A stretch of DNA of 64,000 nt from the NCBI GenBank assembly GCA_947396885.1, contig OX377202.1, forward strand, positions 70,032,643 to 70,096,642. Reading direction: 5' to 3'. The position numbers were made by a program, and so were the translations under genes. Positions 36,901-48,320 of this stretch are shown here, in pieces; the stretch's first letter is position 1, and every line of letters starts with the position of its first letter. The notes below the pieces were generated by a model. The model made no database searches and had not been told where the DNA came from. It saw only the letters and a program-made list of their open reading frames with translations. Source of the stretch: Heligmosomoides polygyrus polygyrus (lineage: Eukaryota; Nematoda; Chromadorea; Rhabditida; Heligmosomidae).

Positions 36901-38220
36901 AGAGGCGACGTATGAAAGCAAACAGTCATACACTGGCATAAACAGAGAAGTTTTTCGAAGAAATAAAATGATGTGATATGTCACAGTGAACCATAGCCAA
37001 TACTCCGCCGCCTGATACACTACCGGCTCTATCGCATCGATAGATTTCATAACTTGACCGAGGAGGTGAAAGAGTAGCATCTGCATTATGTCCGGTTTAG
37101 GCCATGTCTCTGTAATGAAGATTACGGATGGATTCTGACATGTAAGAAAATAATGAAGATCAGGAATTTTGTTGCAGATTGATCGAGCATTAAAAAGGAA
37201 AATATTGTTCAAAAAACCTGATTGCATCTGATTTTGAATAGGGGCTAAAGACGGAATTGATTAGGAATAGGTGCCGTTGGTGGAATCATTTTCCTATGGA
37301 AGGTTATGAAGGTTGATAGCAGTCGTTTCTCGAGTCTTGGGTAAAGCAGTTGGTTTTGATGTCTCATTGAATCTCAACGAATGTGAGTTGGTTATAGTAC
37401 GACGAGGTAATTCGCGCGGAACTTTAAGCTTGATTAAATCGAAGTCCCGGACAATATACATTAGCTTACCTGCTTGAGCATTGAGACTACCTGCTTCCTT
37501 GCGTAGTGATCGGTCCAGTTTAATTTCTTCTTCGGTATAATCGCGACGTGCGAAAGAATGTACGAATTTTTTTTAAGACTTTGGCGACCGTTACGCATGT
37601 GGGCAAGCAATGAGTCTCTAAGCGTCTGATTAAGTAACGATATCTTAATAATACGGCCACGATCTCCAGGAGAGCGAGGTTTGCCGACAGGATAACGACG
37701 AAGAGTAATTTGCCCTTGTTCAAATTCGCGCCTTAAATCGTCATCACCTGAGTATGAATAACTTCCTTCAAGATCTCCTGATCAAATCGATTGGTCGCCT
37801 CTTCGTTAGACTGTTCACCGATACCTATCCACGCAATCATTCTGGCCTTTTCTTCGAGCTTCTGATTGTCAGAGTAGAGAATACTTTTTTGCGAAGTTAC
37901 TGATGGTTGTGAATCAGCAATTTTTTTCTCTATCTCAGATAAGCGTTCTAGTATCAGCTTTTGGGTATCAGTGATACTTTGTATTTGTCCGAAGAACTTA
38001 TCTAGCATGTCGGTGATAGTGTGCTGCATTTGCGATGAGTAAACATCAAAGCGGTCAATTAACTTACACGCCCACAGTGGCATAGATTCTTTCAGGTCAG
38101 TTCCATCATTCTTCTTAACAGATGACTGTTTTGCCATTTCCATTAACAAAGAGCAGTGACGTCGACCGCGCAGTAGAGCACCACCGAAATGAATGACCAG
38201 AAATGAATGAGATAACCGTG
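33985..38220 (-). mobile_element. CR1-like non-LTR retrotransposon, broken (copy A)
   Basis: On the minus strand, ORF1 (38149-37733, continuing frame-shifted to about 37300) starts with a coiled-coil-like region. ORF2 follows in pieces. The endonuclease has FNARSICNKIPDL, FITETWPK, ILGDFNFP and FSTSDHRTISF (37227-36222). The reverse transcriptase has VNKRLFQSKG, FKKGNKTDVRNYRPVCLTS, QHGFLRGRSTLTAL and CTIYADDSKLY. A C-terminal thumb region with YVRPLLEYCTPLWSP ends at 34478. At least four frame breaks and a short loss around 35350-35500 make it inactive. The 3' end is a short (GTTCT)n tail at 33989-34009 on the plus strand, as CR1 elements end in microsatellites rather than poly(A). It splits an LTR. 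Confidence 0.9.
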
Positions 38221-38542
38221 CGTTACATAATAACCCTGAACCACCGTCGCACGTTTATCTTTGTGACAAGGGCCATCACACCCACGTCTTCCCGCACCCA
38301 TCCTGGTCATCTGGTGCATCGGCCTAATAAGCCAAATTCTCCCGTGTCAAGGCGTACCAACTTTGGGACCTGGAGCGAAGACAGCTCGTTCTAGAGCAAA
38401 TATCAAAGCCTTTTCTAAGACTAAGAATCTTAATTGATTCTTTCATACCAGCGGACACCTACTCCCGTACCAAGTACCTGGAGTCATTTTCTGCTGAATT
38501 TTCGCAGAAATAAACATTTTCACCTCGGAGGTCTCTCAAAAA

Positions 38543-39291
38543 ATGGCGCTGCACTCCCAAAGAACACCTATCATCAATTGCGCAACGACGCTAGAAAATC
38601 TTGTCTCCAGATACACGGAGTACACAGAAAAGGTAGACTATCCTACAGTAGACGAGGATAGCTACGAACAATGCAAAACAGCCACTGTGCTCCTACAGAA
38701 TGGAATAAATCAAATCAAGGAAAGAAGAGAGAGGCTTGAAATCCTCTACAATAATATTAGAGCAGTATACGAAAACTGCAGAAATAAGTCCGATAAAAAG
38801 GATGTTATGCTAGAAATAGAACAAATAGAGAGTGAATCACAACTTTACCGTCAGCTAATATGTCATCCGACCGTTCGATCACCACTCCCGAACTCAGTGA
38901 GGCCATGGAACTGCTCGCTTCGCACGATGCTGCGATATCAGCTGTGCTGAAAGCACTGAAGGAGCTGAACAAGTCAGTTCAGCTAATCTCCTCCCGTTTG
39001 CAGTATCTGCAAACGGCCATGGACACCGTCATGGAGAGAACCGATGTAGTACTTACGAGGAGGGCGCCCAAGTCGAACTGCATATTCTGCCCGATCAAGG
39101 AGAATCGCGATTCGCAATACTCCGGCCGATGCATGAAATATGGAGACCCCGTATCTAGGACGGTTCAGGCATCCAATCTTAATCTGTGCTTGAAGTGCCT
39201 GAAACCGTATCACGGGGACGACTGCCAGATGAAATGCGCTAGCCTGGCCTCGGTCACAACCAGCTGCTGTGTCAGGGATGACCTCAAGTGA
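38543..39291 (+). pseudogene. Gag-like fragments with Cys/His knuckles
   Basis: Two frames (38543-38950 and 38860-39291) overlap with a frame change at about 38860-38880. The first is Glu/Lys-rich and likely helical (IKERRERLEILYNN, EIEQIESESQ). The second has CIFC, SGRC, LNLCLKCLKPYHGDDC and a further Cys. This Cys/His pattern occurs in gag-like proteins of nematode BEL/Pao elements. It binds nucleic acid in that family by analogy. Continuation after 39291 is lost. Confidence 0.6.
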
Positions 39292-39357
39292 AACCGGCTC
39301 GTCTTTAATTCGTCGTCATCATCTTCAACGGGCCGCACGCACCTCACACTGATCCAA

Positions 39358-39548
39358 CGCCAAGCTGTCTTCATTGTCAACGAGCTGAACATCGAGCCGA
39401 TTCAACGTCAAGCTGTCTTCATTGTCAACGAGCTGAACATCGAGCCGATTCAACGTCAAGCTGTCTTCATTGTCAACGAGCTGAACATCGAGCCGATTCA
39501 ACGTCAAGCTGTCTTCATTGTCAGCGAGCTGAACATCGAGCCGATCTT
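39358..39548. repeat. 48-bp tandem repeat, four units
   Basis: Units begin at 39358, 39406, 39454 and 39502 with CG(T/C)CAAGCTGTCTTCATTG and are almost identical. The length is a multiple of three. On the minus strand it reads as LNRLDVQLVDNEDSLT repeated, without stops. It lies just before the 3' LTR, and a fifth, diverged unit may start at 39549. Confidence 0.85.
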
Positions 39549-39919
39549 CTTCAAGCCGTCTCCATGTTCGACAAGCTGCACCCCAAACCGTACCCTCCTA
39601 TGTTCAACGAGCCGCTGCTTCAACCACAACGACCAAATCGATAGGATTGTATTGATAGTTTTGTATAAAATGTGCTTGTCGCCCCGCGGAGTGTCGTCGT
39701 ACGACCTCTTGCGCTCTTTGTAAGCCGCCTCCCCCTCTAATAGGGGCGGCTGCTGTGCTCTATTAGGCGATGAGCCACTCCCTCTCAAGTAACGTGGTGA
39801 GCACCGGCTGAGCTCCAGCACTCATTCCCTTCCTTTGATAATAAATCTGAACCACCGTCGCACGTTTATCTTTGTAACGAGGGCCATCATACCCACGCTT
39901 CCCGCACCCATCCTGGTCA

Positions 39920-40851
39920 CAGGGGAAACTCAATGGCTGTGAACGGGAAAGAATAGAAACAAATAGAATATGGTGATGAATGATTACAAATAGTGAGAAA
40001 TGAAGGGTGCTTAAGTGTAAGCACATAAGTATTCGCTCACTTTTTCGTTTTGCAACTGAAGGAGAATAATCGTTAATAACCAGTGAAGTCACGCCAGGGA
40101 AATATGCACCTGTGGGTGGACTGCTGTTATTAAGAGCGAAATTGTTATACGACATCATTTGACGAGAATTACGGTAAATAATTATCCGACATACCCATCT
40201 TCAAGTTTCTGGCAGGTGTGTAACTCCTATCACTGTTAACGAAAAGAAAGAAACATATTACTTCAGGTCTACATGAGAAAGGAGAGAAACGATGGGAAAC
40301 AACCTCTAGTCAAAAGTAAAAGAAGTGCTATGAATCACATACGTCATACGCAGGAGTCGTTCTGGAGATCTTTGGAGAAGGCATTTTGGTGAAAACAAGT
40401 AGTCAACACTGCAGTTCACTAGGCAGAACAGCTCCGATTACGGAAACAATCTATGACGAAAGCGCGACGTCATATTTGGGTGAAGATGAAGCATAAGCAA
40501 AAACGAAGAGATGGTAAGGTAATATTGCATACGAAATTCCACTATCATTTGGAAAACCACTAACTTATCAAGGGAAGTGACCTGCGCCCTATTAGTTATG
40601 TTCGCTGCACAAGTGCTGTGGATTCTTCGAAGGGACAATTTTTGGCCAAAATGGGGCAATGCTGAAGATCGCATCCAAAACTGATTGCGTCGAAAGGGTG
40701 ACGTTCAATGTGCTTGCAAATGGCTCTGCGCTGTAATTCTTCATTATGTGTCGCACTCGTCTCATATTTCTCGCCAGAGAAACAATTTGTTTTCAGTGCT
40801 GGTGGTCTTTCCTTGATTCTTTTCTTAATCGGTCTAGCGAGTAGGCCTTAA
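39920..40851. other. Stretch between the LTR element and the piggyBac-type MITE, nothing recognised
   Basis: No motif-bearing frame, tRNA or repeat shared with the window was seen. Confidence 0.4.
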
Positions 40852-41231
40852 CCCATTGACAACCGCGCGGGTCGATTTTGGCCCGCAGTTTTTCTGTCGC
40901 GTGGGATCGCGCGGGCCGATTTCCACCCGCAGTTATGAAACTGTTCATTACGGCCCATTTCTCGCTTTTCTCGTAGTTTACCAGTAACGATTAGATATGT
41001 TAGATCCTAACAACGCTACTACACTGTGGTCCGGCAGTCATTTATCACTGATAAAAAACAAATAATCAGCACCACAATGCGGTCACCTTATTTGCACGAT
41101 TCGTGGCAAACATGGGCCATTTTTCTTCAGACTTGCTTCTGCAGAGATTCGGCGAGATTCCGGCGTCCGTGCGCTCCTAGCGCACGGTCCCGCGTGCCTG
41201 ACACGCGATTTATCGCGCGGTCGTCAATGTC
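40852..41231. mobile_element. piggyBac-type MITE, TTAA target duplication
   Basis: The left end is TTAA followed by CCCATTGACAACCGCGCGGG. The right end is CGCGCGGTCGTCAATGTC followed by TTAA (41232-41235). The ends match inverted apart from a few bases (GG to TC next to the right TTAA). TTAA plus a CCC start is the piggyBac signature. At 380 bp with no frame it is non-autonomous. Confidence 0.7.
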
Positions 41232-41235
41232 TTAA

Positions 41236-42510
41236 AGATACCCATGCACAGACCTAAAATGCAAGACGCGTTCAAGTCTGCAGTCGGATGATATGTCCTC
41301 TCTTTCCTTACCGCAGCTAGCGTTCCATCGCAGAGCTGTCATACCTTGTAGTCAGAGGAGGTGCTGCACGTTGCATGCTCCCAAATTTGATGTTGTTGCT
41401 TGGGGTTTTGCTCAGGTAAACCAGACCTTTCGTTCCTCTGAGGTTGGTGAATTGATGCAGGCAGACTTGATTGATATCGATGGGACTGGCTTGCACATCG
41501 GTTGGCTACCAAAGATCGTTATGCAATCCGAATGCGTATTCGAGCTTCCTAGAGAAATTCCGTAGAAATAAAAAATGACGCATCCCAAACAGGATTCATT
41601 AGCACTGTCCCTGATTGCTTGCCCCTTCTGTGGAAGGACATTAATGTTGTTTTGCAAAGCAAATGTCTTGTAGAAAATTTGAGGAGATTCCCAAGGAAAG
41701 CTCTCGTCACACAGTTGCTTCGAGGGATTCCAACGTGTCTCGCTTTAAGGACAAGAGCCTTGCCGGACATTCTATAGACTTGTCGAGTATATTGTATGTT
41801 GCTGGAAGCTACTCTAATGAGCAGGCGTGACGTCATATCACGTGCTGCAGTTGGTGCCCATGATGCGGTATCCGCTGATGCTTGATGTTCTTGTCATCCA
41901 CCTCATCCTTTCGAAGCTAGCTGCGGACATCATTTCGGCTCTAATATTTGACAGTTCGCAGCTGGGAAGCCTCAAGGAGCTGCTGGAGAGACCTGCTTGA
42001 GGCAACTGCGATCAATTTTGTTGACTTGGTATGTAGCGTGCATTGGAGCTAAGCACAACACCCACTTTAAAAAAAAGTTTGAATATTTGGTCGTTCCTAA
42101 GAGTACGTAATGTAAGATAGTAATAATAATAATAGTAGCAATGTATTAATAATGATAATGTAAATGTAATGATGGTAATAATAATGTGAGTAAGATACTT
42201 CAGATGTTGCGAACTCTTCATTAGACATTGTTGACGGTGTTGTATTTCATATGTATATTAATTGTGTTGTTTCTGTTGTAATTTTATCGCTCGAACATTC
42301 TCGTGTAATAAATAAAATAAATGTGCTTCTCACGTTCAAAAGCGTAGGTTAAAAATTGGTTCATTATTGTCAATTGCTAGTTCTTAACGTTTTCAGAGTA
42401 ACGTGCCACGCACATCCTTTGAACAAGATTGTCTGAAAGAAAATGCCACACTGATGCGCATGCTTTTTTGGAACAAAGATCCTGGTCTACAAAGCTTCCC
42501 GTACGAACTG
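41236..42510. other. Stretch with short unrecognised frames
   Basis: Open frames at 41293-41565 and 42400-42510 have ordinary amino-acid composition and the second follows a TTTTCAG, so they could be exons or remains of an unknown element. No family could be assigned. An (ATA)n-like tract lies at 42117-42190. Confidence 0.3.
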
Positions 42511-42666
42511 GGGCCAGATTCATCAACGACTGACAGCAATTTAGCGGTGAAAATACGGCGAAACAAATATGATAAAAACGAAAAAATGTGATGAACTGTT
42601 TCATCATATCGCTTGTTGATAAGCCCGCTATCAGGGATTTCTGCTGTGTTTTTTCTTCTCCGGCCC
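42511..42666. mobile_element. PIF/Harbinger-type MITE, diverged, CTG target duplication
   Basis: The left end GGGCCAGATTCATCAACGAC matches the MITE at 17274. The right end closes with CCGGCCC. CTG flanks both sides (42508-42510, 42667-42669). The inner part has the GCTTGTTGATAAGC hairpin. At 156 bp it is close in size to its relative. Confidence 0.72.
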
Positions 42667-43136
42667 CTGGACGCTGTCTTTGAGCTAGATGTGAGCGCTT
42701 ATCGATAACACTCATTCATCTAAAGCTGCAGCCGGGTTTATCAACAACAAAATCTGCCGGTATAAGGTGTAGAGATGAATGCTTCATCGTGGTTGTCTCT
42801 ATTTCCTATACTCTGCATAACCGCGGGTTCAATCATTGATGAATTCGTCTCCAGGAGAGATATCGGAAGGCATGGATACCCAGCGAGCCGACTTACTACA
42901 AACTTCGGAATTGAGATACTTTATCTGTAACAGATTTGGGCACTTGAGGACACAATGAGCACAGCAGAAGCCACTATGAACCAGGAATAAACCTACAGAG
43001 TCAGCTAAAGGGAGCAGAAAATCAGTGTCCTAAATTGTAGCGAATTTGTGCCAATTCTACCGCCTTCATACGACTACCTAGGGAGGCCAATGAACATCCC
43101 GTGGCAGCTCTTCATGGGAAACAAGACAAGATCTTC

Positions 43137-43454
43137 TGCTTTCCGGGCAGCGATGTTCGCCTTACACCACCGGCGCTGTTTGACCGCACGTAACATACAC
43201 GATATCCTCGAGGTCCGTCAGCATCCACCCGTGATATGGGGATGGGCCGGCCGCTGATATTAGCATGGAACCGGTTAAGCTGAAGCTTACTAGTAACAAT
43301 GTTCTAACACATTTGCTTAAGCCTGAAGCGGCTGGAGAGAGGCTATATGTTGTTACAAGATATTTTGTTGCGATCAAAACTCTTGCGCCAGGCGGGACTC
43401 GAACCCGCATCTTCTGCTTTCCGGGCAGCGATGTTCGCTTTACACCACCGGCGC
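43137..43454 (-). repeat. Dispersed repeat with tRNA-Gly-like units
   Basis: A tRNA-like sequence at 43385-43454 and a truncated copy (about 43137-43177) flank a spacer containing GCCGGCCGCTGATATTA and GCCTGAAGCGGCTGG. The same spacer and a tRNA-like unit recur at 46693-46990. The tRNA-like unit lies downstream of the spacer on the minus strand, opposite to a usual SINE order. Confidence 0.65.
43385..43454 (-). pseudogene. tRNA-Gly-like pseudogene
   Basis: On the minus strand: acceptor stem GCGCCGG with CTGGCGC, T arm GCGGG-TTCGAGT-CCCGC, D stem GTGT/ACAT, and anticodon stem CTGC/GCAG around loop CCGGAAA. The loop has C instead of U33 and the D loop lacks GG. The framework recalls tRNA-Gly(UCC). 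It is best read as a tRNA-derived repeat, not a working tRNA. Confidence 0.6.
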
Positions 43455-43499
43455 TGTTTTTGCCATTCTTCGCTTCTAAAAACCAAGGTTTCTTCTAAC

Positions 43500-44280
43500 G
43501 TTTTCAACCTACTGAAAGATAACAATAGGTCATCTAACAAATTAGTAAATATATCATTGATTGATGCTCGTCGTTAGTATAAATAAATTCACTTTGAAAA
43601 TATGAAAAAACGACATTAGTTATCGAACTACCCTGCATTTTTCCTTTAAGGCCTAGAGCTGTTGGCTTCTTGGATGCATATGGCCACGCACTTTGTGTGG
43701 TGGAATTGTGGTCTTTGTGTAGGTGTAGTAGCATTTTATAGGAGATGGTACTTGACGCAGATATATTTTCGCTCCTGATAGACCTTGACCATATCTTCAT
43801 CCCTGCTTGCGCCTACGCAAGGGCATTGGTGGCTGGATTCGTTTAGGATAGAGCTAAGCTGAAAATATTGACCAACCCGGTCAGTTGTGGCAAAACGTAG
43901 TCGCCACTGACCATGAGATAGTACTGGACCACACTGGTGAACCTCTCTGAGAGTGAAAGGTATACCCAGGTAAAGAAATGGCGTTAAAATTGACACTTTT
44001 ATTGTCATGAGGCTATTTAGATCTCCGAAGTTGCCTATTTGTCTTCCAGCTGTCCGTTACTAGTGGAAGCCGTTCAGTCCAGAGTGGCTGATGAAAGTGT
44101 AATTATCAAGATAATTGAAGCGTAATTGGAGGCGACCAAATCGTTTTGAGGTATTTCCATAGAAACGCAGCCACTACCCGCTCACCGCCTCAGACATTTT
44201 GACATTTGCATCCGCAGAAAACCCATCTTCGTCGCTTCACTGGGACTCGTGCTCCTTAGCTCTATTACTGGGTCTCGATT
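43500..44280. other. Stretch without recognised features
   Basis: Short frames only; none carries a motif. No repeat shared with the rest of the window was noticed. Confidence 0.4.
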
Positions 44281-45700
44281 GTGCTCAATAATTTTACCAT
44301 GTTGAGGAGTTTATGTTAACCTTGATGGAGTTCGACTCGAAAATGTCCGTCGTTAGATACTCGATCTTTTTGACGTTTAGTGTTTGAGTCCGAACATCTC
44401 CAAGTAGCCACCAGCTTTTGAAGACAGGCTTTTGAAGATCTCACGTAATGGCATCCATGACGACAACAAAGAGGAGTGGAGAAAGCGTAGAACCCTGGTG
44501 CACTCCAACAGAGATGGGAAACTTCATCGAGGCTCCTGCTGCAGCTTGCACCCGACTCTTTGGACAAGACTATAGCATTCGCACCCACTCTACAAGTTCT
44601 TCAGGAACGCCGTGCTGTCGTAGGGCGTACCATATAAATTCGAGCGGAACGCGATCGAAGGTCTTCTCCAAATCGAGAAAGGAAAGATGCACCGGCTTTT
44701 GTTTCTCGCGATACTTCTCCTCCAGGTGGCGGGCGACATCTATAGAATCAGTGATACCACAACCAGACACAAAGCCGCACTGATTGTCGGAGAGCTTGAC
44801 GATTTCACGAATTCGTCTATCGAGGATTTGCTCGAAGATCTTCATGCTGTGCGAAAGCAACCGAATCGAACGGTAACTGAAGCAGTCTGCAGCACTATCC
44901 CCCTTCGTCCAAATCGGAATCGCCGTATTTTCTGCCAACCATCAGGCGCCTTTTTCTCTGCTACAAACTGGTTGAAAAACTTGGCCAACCACTCAGCAGA
45001 GTACCAGAACTTCGACTTCCATAGATCAGCCGGCAAGCCATATGGACCAGTCGCCTTGCCCGGTCTCATCTTCCTCAGATCCGCATCAGTTTCCTCCACA
45101 GTGATTTTGTGGACGGGACCGCGGATAGGAGTCACAGAAGGGATGAGGGAACTCTTCAGTCGAAATTCCCTCGAAATAATCGCACCACTTCATTTCAACG
45201 CTTTCTTGCGGTCCATAACAAGATGGGCGTTGTCATCATTGATCCCATAGGACTTCTCCATATCCTCGGATTGGCGATGGCGGCTCTTCGCAAGGTGGTA
45301 CAAATACCGCTCACCATCGCGCGATTCGAGCTCTTCGTAGACATCGTTGTAATGAGTGGCCTTTGTAACGGTCACAGCCTTCCTGACAGCTTTTTTCGCT
45401 TCGTGGTACTTTTGCCAGTTATCGGCGGACTTTTCGCCGAGAAACACATGATAAAGCTCTTTCTTCTCTCGAACTTTTGCTTCTAGGTCATCTGTCCTTA
45501 GCCATGCCTGCGCGTCGATCTTTCGCTGTTCAGGCTTCGTAGTGACAAGTTCTAACCTCGCAGCTTGAAGTATCGCGTCGGTAGCCTTTCTCCAAGTTTC
45601 ACCGACAATCGTGACTGTTGGTAACAGGATGCGAGAAATCATAGCTGCTCCCTTTTCTTTCATTCCCCACCATTTGATTCTTGGTGCATCGCATCGCTGT
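44280..45700 (-). mobile_element. RTE-like non-LTR retrotransposon fragment, a second lineage (copy B)
   Basis: Minus-strand pieces in order: a Lys/Glu-rich linker before the RT (45663-45190, with KSRHRQSEDME), ADLRKMRPGKATGPYGLPADLW (45135-44842), and the fingers and palm (44938-44570, with YRSIRLLSHSMKIFEQIL and FLDLEKTFDRVP). Then, in another frame, come SVGVHQGSTLSPLLF and VVVMDAIT (about 44530-44440). Motifs differ from copies A and C (DLEKTFDRVP against DYRKAFDSVE), so it is a separate lineage. Frames change at least three times, and the YADD box and C-terminal part are missing. Inactive. Confidence 0.82.
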
Positions 45701-45709
45701 AGGTAGAAT

Positions 45710-46690
45710 ATGTGGTCGAATGTGAATGTGTACAGGTCCTAATTACTCTCTTTTGTGAAACACAAACTTAGAAGCCTAACCACTTAAGTAGTCATTAGTA
45801 TTCGACACTTGACATTTTGTAGAGTGAGTTGAGTGAGTGCAGAGTCAGTTTCGGACAATATGTCGCTTCTTCTGGTAAAAAGCTATTGTTTCGATGTCTT
45901 CCTCGAAAAATCATCCTGGAAAAGGCGAACATCTCCCGTTCATTTTGGACGCTTTGACCGCAGCCATACATGGTTGCATTAGTAAGACTGAGCTGCAAGA
46001 CGCTGGGAGGATAGTGACAGTACCTCCTGCAACCTTAACAAGCAGCTGATCTTGAACCGTTTGTATGACTGCCTATGCACAACACCATCATGTGTCGTTT
46101 GTCCTTTTGGGAATGCTAGCGACTGTCTAACGTCTGGTGCGGTATAGCTGATCAGATGTGGGAGTGCGGAGAGGAGTATGTGATGGAAAAAGGCAGACCC
46201 TTGTGCTAAGGATCGAGGAGCGCTTGGACGTGTCTCAACTCCTTAGGGCGAGCACAGGGTGCGGCGGCACGCGAACAGCTGTTCTGGTGTGGAGATCCGA
46301 TCCCCGCACGTGAAGATGAGATTTCGGCGCAGAACTCTCGAGGCACTGTACATTGCGGCGAGGTTCCCTCAAATCAATTGGAAGGACGGTGGACTCTTCT
46401 GTCCACATCTAAGGTTAGCCATCCTTCAGACTTCCTACGGCATCGTTTTCGTAGTCTCTTAGCCTTTTGGAAGGGTTCCTGCAGAATGAAATGACATTCG
46501 GGAGGGTAGTTTCTCAAATGACTTCGATTTTTCCAGGCATTGAAGAAGACGACAACGCCAAAACGTAAGCCGCAATAAAGACTTGCCCCAATCTTGGCTA
46601 CCCTGAGCAAACGACTCGTCTATTGCGAACATTTCTCATTACTTCGAAATCTGCTAGCAGAAAATCTTAATTTTTAACTGTATAACACTC
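45710..46690. other. Stretch without recognised features
   Basis: No motif-bearing frame was found. Confidence 0.4.
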
Positions 46691-46692
46691 AA

Positions 46693-46765
46693 GCCCCAGG
46701 CGGGACTCGAACCTGCGCCCCTGCTGACCTGGCGGGAATGCTCTACGCCATTACACCACCGGCGC
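46693..46765 (-). pseudogene. tRNA-like pseudogene within a dispersed repeat
   Basis: A 73-base unit on the minus strand with acceptor GCGCCGG/CTGGGGC (one mismatch), D arm GTGTAATGGCGTAGAGCAT, and box B GGTTCGAGTCC. Loop CAGGTCA has A in place of U33. It is followed on the plus-strand right by the same spacer as at 43190-43380 (GCCGGCCGCTGATATTA). Confidence 0.6.
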
Positions 46766-46989
46766 TGTTTGATCGAATGTAACTCCACACCTCTTGGGAT
46801 CCATTAGCACTCACGCGTATATCGGTATGAGCCGGCCGCTGATATTAAGAAATAGCAGAGAACCAGTCAAGCTGAGGGTCTTGATAGAAAACATCCATCT
46901 CAGTTTTTTAAGCCTCAAGTGGCTGGTGCTGAGGATGTATGCTATTGCAACGATGTTGTAAACTGTTACAACGATGTTTACAACGAGAA

Positions 46990-48320
46990 CAATTAGTATT
47001 CAAAATGTGAATCAATTCTCTCCCTTAACCAGTCAATTAGTAACATGTCTTCCTCAGTAAACGAAGCTGCTCTCGAATCTCTACAGTGTCGAAACCACTC
47101 CTAGAAAGAAGGACTTATTAAGAAATACAAAACACCTAAAAAGAAGAAAAATACGAGACAATCCTTCGCCAAAACCAAGAAAGGGTACGACACCCCCCCC
47201 CCCCCGGAAAACAAACAAACAAACAACAACGACAAGATCAACGCACAACTTTCCTTCGATTCTTGATTTCGCACCTCAAGCTTGACCTGCTCGTGTTGTA
47301 CACACCATCAGTAAAACACAGCAGCAACAAAGACCCTCAATTCTATTATCCAGAAAGAGGCACCATTTCTGGGAAAGACGAGTACGGAATGGCTGCTAAA
47401 ACCGCAGGGCCTAACCGGGCTGAGAAGGACTAGGATGTCGATTTGTGAAGTACTGTTTCTCGGAACATGCGACAGCAGAAGAGTAGGCGGCGTTGGTGTC
47501 CCGTCAACACGCACTTGGCCCGTACGAGTCTCTGACAAGCCGAATCGAAGGTCTGCGACCGAAGCGATATGGCTCTGTGCCAGTTCTAGCTGTGTTCGTC
47601 GCGTGTGCCTCCTAACCGTCCCACCGCGTGCCCCAACGGGGTGTTTGCGGCCTATCTGAGTTCGGCGTCTGTGATTGGTCGGTTCTGCGCGCAGGCGGCG
47701 GGCCAGCAAGGCAAAGTGGAAATGGTCCACAGTTCTGTTCCCCGATCGCCGTAGCAGGTGAGGAATGCAGCAGATAAGGTTATGGAGTTGCGATGGTTCA
47801 CGGTGGAAGAAATATTGTTGCGAACCCGTCGAATGGGCACAAATTAGTGTTGGTATTGCAGGCCGTCAGTTCTTCCCGCACACTTATGACTCAAAAATTG
47901 TGCCGATACCAGAAGGCGTTCACTCCATGCTTTTCACGAGGGGGAGCATCTGATTAAACCGTGGTATCATCCTTTCAAATCTAGGATCTTCTATACCCTT
48001 CTCAAACGCCAACGTTTTGCATCAAAGAAGGGTAGGGAGCATTTTTCTAAAGGAGGGTTGCGACCGAATGATGTTCCAATAATTTTGAGAAACCGTTTGT
48101 TTCCCGAATCGTTTGTAGATGCATGCTTGTAGAGCTTGTATCAACCTAATCGTAATTGACATTGATAGGCTATAATAGTATTCCCCTATGCTGCTTTGAC
48201 TTTCGTGGAAATAACTTTTCTTTTTCAAAGGTGCGTGTCGCACTGGAGTCCACCTAGTTCGCACGAGCTTCCTCTTTACTGTAGGACAGGTCACGTCATC
48301 GGCGGGTCTTCCCACTCTCT
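46990..48320. other. Stretch without recognised features
   Basis: It contains a run of C at about 47191-47203 and a GC-richer part at 47430-47720 with opposing open frames and no motif. Confidence 0.4.

Larger units (their letters stand above)
38226..39919 (+). mobile_element. BEL/Pao-like LTR retrotransposon remnant (gag region and 3' LTR)
   Basis: The 3' LTR is 39692-39919 (TG...CA). The end of the 5' LTR is 38226-38309. Two bases later TGGTGCATCGGCC (38312-38324) fits a primer-binding site for tRNA-Gly, judged from memory of nematode tRNA-Gly(GCC). The interior is only about 1.4 kb, far too short for pol, so protease, RT, RNase H and integrase are absent. Two overlapping frames remain: a charged helical gag-like part and a zinc-knuckle-like part. 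A 48-bp tandem repeat precedes the 3' LTR. Confidence 0.75.

Noticed and set aside
43385..43454. A functional tRNA gene
   Set aside because: Position 33 is not U, the D loop lacks GG, and near-copies sit in a dispersed repeat. It is kept as a tRNA-like pseudogene.
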